Source of the DNA: Dolichospermum sp. UHCC 0259
Lineage (GTDB): Bacteria > Cyanobacteriota > Cyanobacteriia > Cyanobacteriales > Nostocaceae
DNA length: 40,206 nt
Reading direction: 5' to 3'
NCBI RefSeq assembly: GCF_009711935.1
Contig: NZ_VIKX01000005.1
Span: forward strand, 16,130-56,335
The notes under the pieces were generated by a model that saw nothing but the letters and a program-made list of their open reading frames with translations, was not told the origin of the DNA and made no database searches. Below, piece by piece: positions 40,115-40,206 of this stretch (position 1 is its first letter; every line of letters begins with the position of its first letter). Made by a program: the position numbers and the translations under genes.

Positions 40115-40206
40115 AAAACAAATTAATTGGTTTACTTATCTAAAAATGAATGTAACTGTTCACACTCCCCCACTAAAAAGGAATTAGGAAGTAACAGGGA
40201 TAGGAG
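40115..40206. other. Window end, AT-rich spacer
   Basis: No gene is supported. The final 45 bases contain ACTCCCCCACTAAAAAGGAATTAGGAAGTAACAGGGATAGGAG-like low-complexity sequence similar to the repeat tracts elsewhere. Confidence 0.4.

Overview
The window looks like chromosomal DNA of a filamentous cyanobacterium of the Nostocales (Anabaena/Nostoc/Dolichospermum-like; genus not resolvable from sequence alone). Signs are the AT-rich genome with many HIP1 octamers (GCGATCGC), heptanucleotide tandem repeats of the GGGGACT and GACTCCT type, many small palindromic dispersed repeats and MITEs, and typical cyanobacterial proteins: pentapeptide-repeat proteins, glycine-rich RRM proteins, an RNase E with the RRRRRRSSA tail, a DUF1997 protein, and a CIA30/NAD-binding fusion.

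Layout. 1-4.8 kb: J-domain/pentapeptide fusion, NAD-dependent epimerase-like protein, alpha/beta-fold protein without an obvious nucleophile, bestrophin-like channel, small hypothetical, tRNA-Ala(GGC). 4.8-9.5 kb: repeat-rich spacer, phosphohexomutase, a Cas4/RecB-like PD-(D/E)XK nuclease, and two pentapeptide genes made by an ~0.8 kb tandem duplication. 9.6-17.2 kb: a run of RNA-metabolism genes (two tandem RRM proteins with a shared 5' leader, rnc, rne with a long leader, rnhB) interrupted by a conserved hypothetical and a MITE. 17.2-21 kb: DUF1997, pheA, SGNH hydrolase, then a ~320-base structured element resembling a HEARO/IscB omega-RNA whose expected iscB position is occupied by an antitoxin/PIN-toxin pair. 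21-26 kb (minus strand): FtsX/MacB-type permease without ATPase, HlyD/MacA-type adaptor, and a full-length ABC exporter. 26.8-30.6 kb: a four-gene biosynthetic cluster for a thiazole/oxazole-modified (linear azol(in)e) peptide: Cys/Gly-rich precursor, E1-like leader-binding protein, YcaO cyclodehydratase, SagB/McbC-type FMN dehydrogenase. It is flanked by MITEs and gene remnants. 31-40 kb: histidine kinase, second MITE copy, M16 peptidase, alpha/beta hydrolase, HugZ-like protein, CIA30 fusion, small coiled-coil protein, thiD, and a C-terminally anchored hypothetical.

How it fits together. The peptide cluster is the most notable system. One gene encodes a precursor with 14 cysteines in an almost perfect three-residue period (CGG/CRG). 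A strong hairpin with a T-tract separates it from three co-directional enzyme genes, which could make the precursor more abundant than the enzymes. The divergent ABC exporter, with or without the adaptor and permease, is a plausible exporter, but no leader peptidase is visible. The second notable locus is the orphan HEARO-like RNA that runs directly into a toxin-antitoxin operon, together with a decayed 3' copy near 5.2 kb that keeps both terminal hairpins with paired base changes. All family assignments rest on motif reading; no database search was possible.
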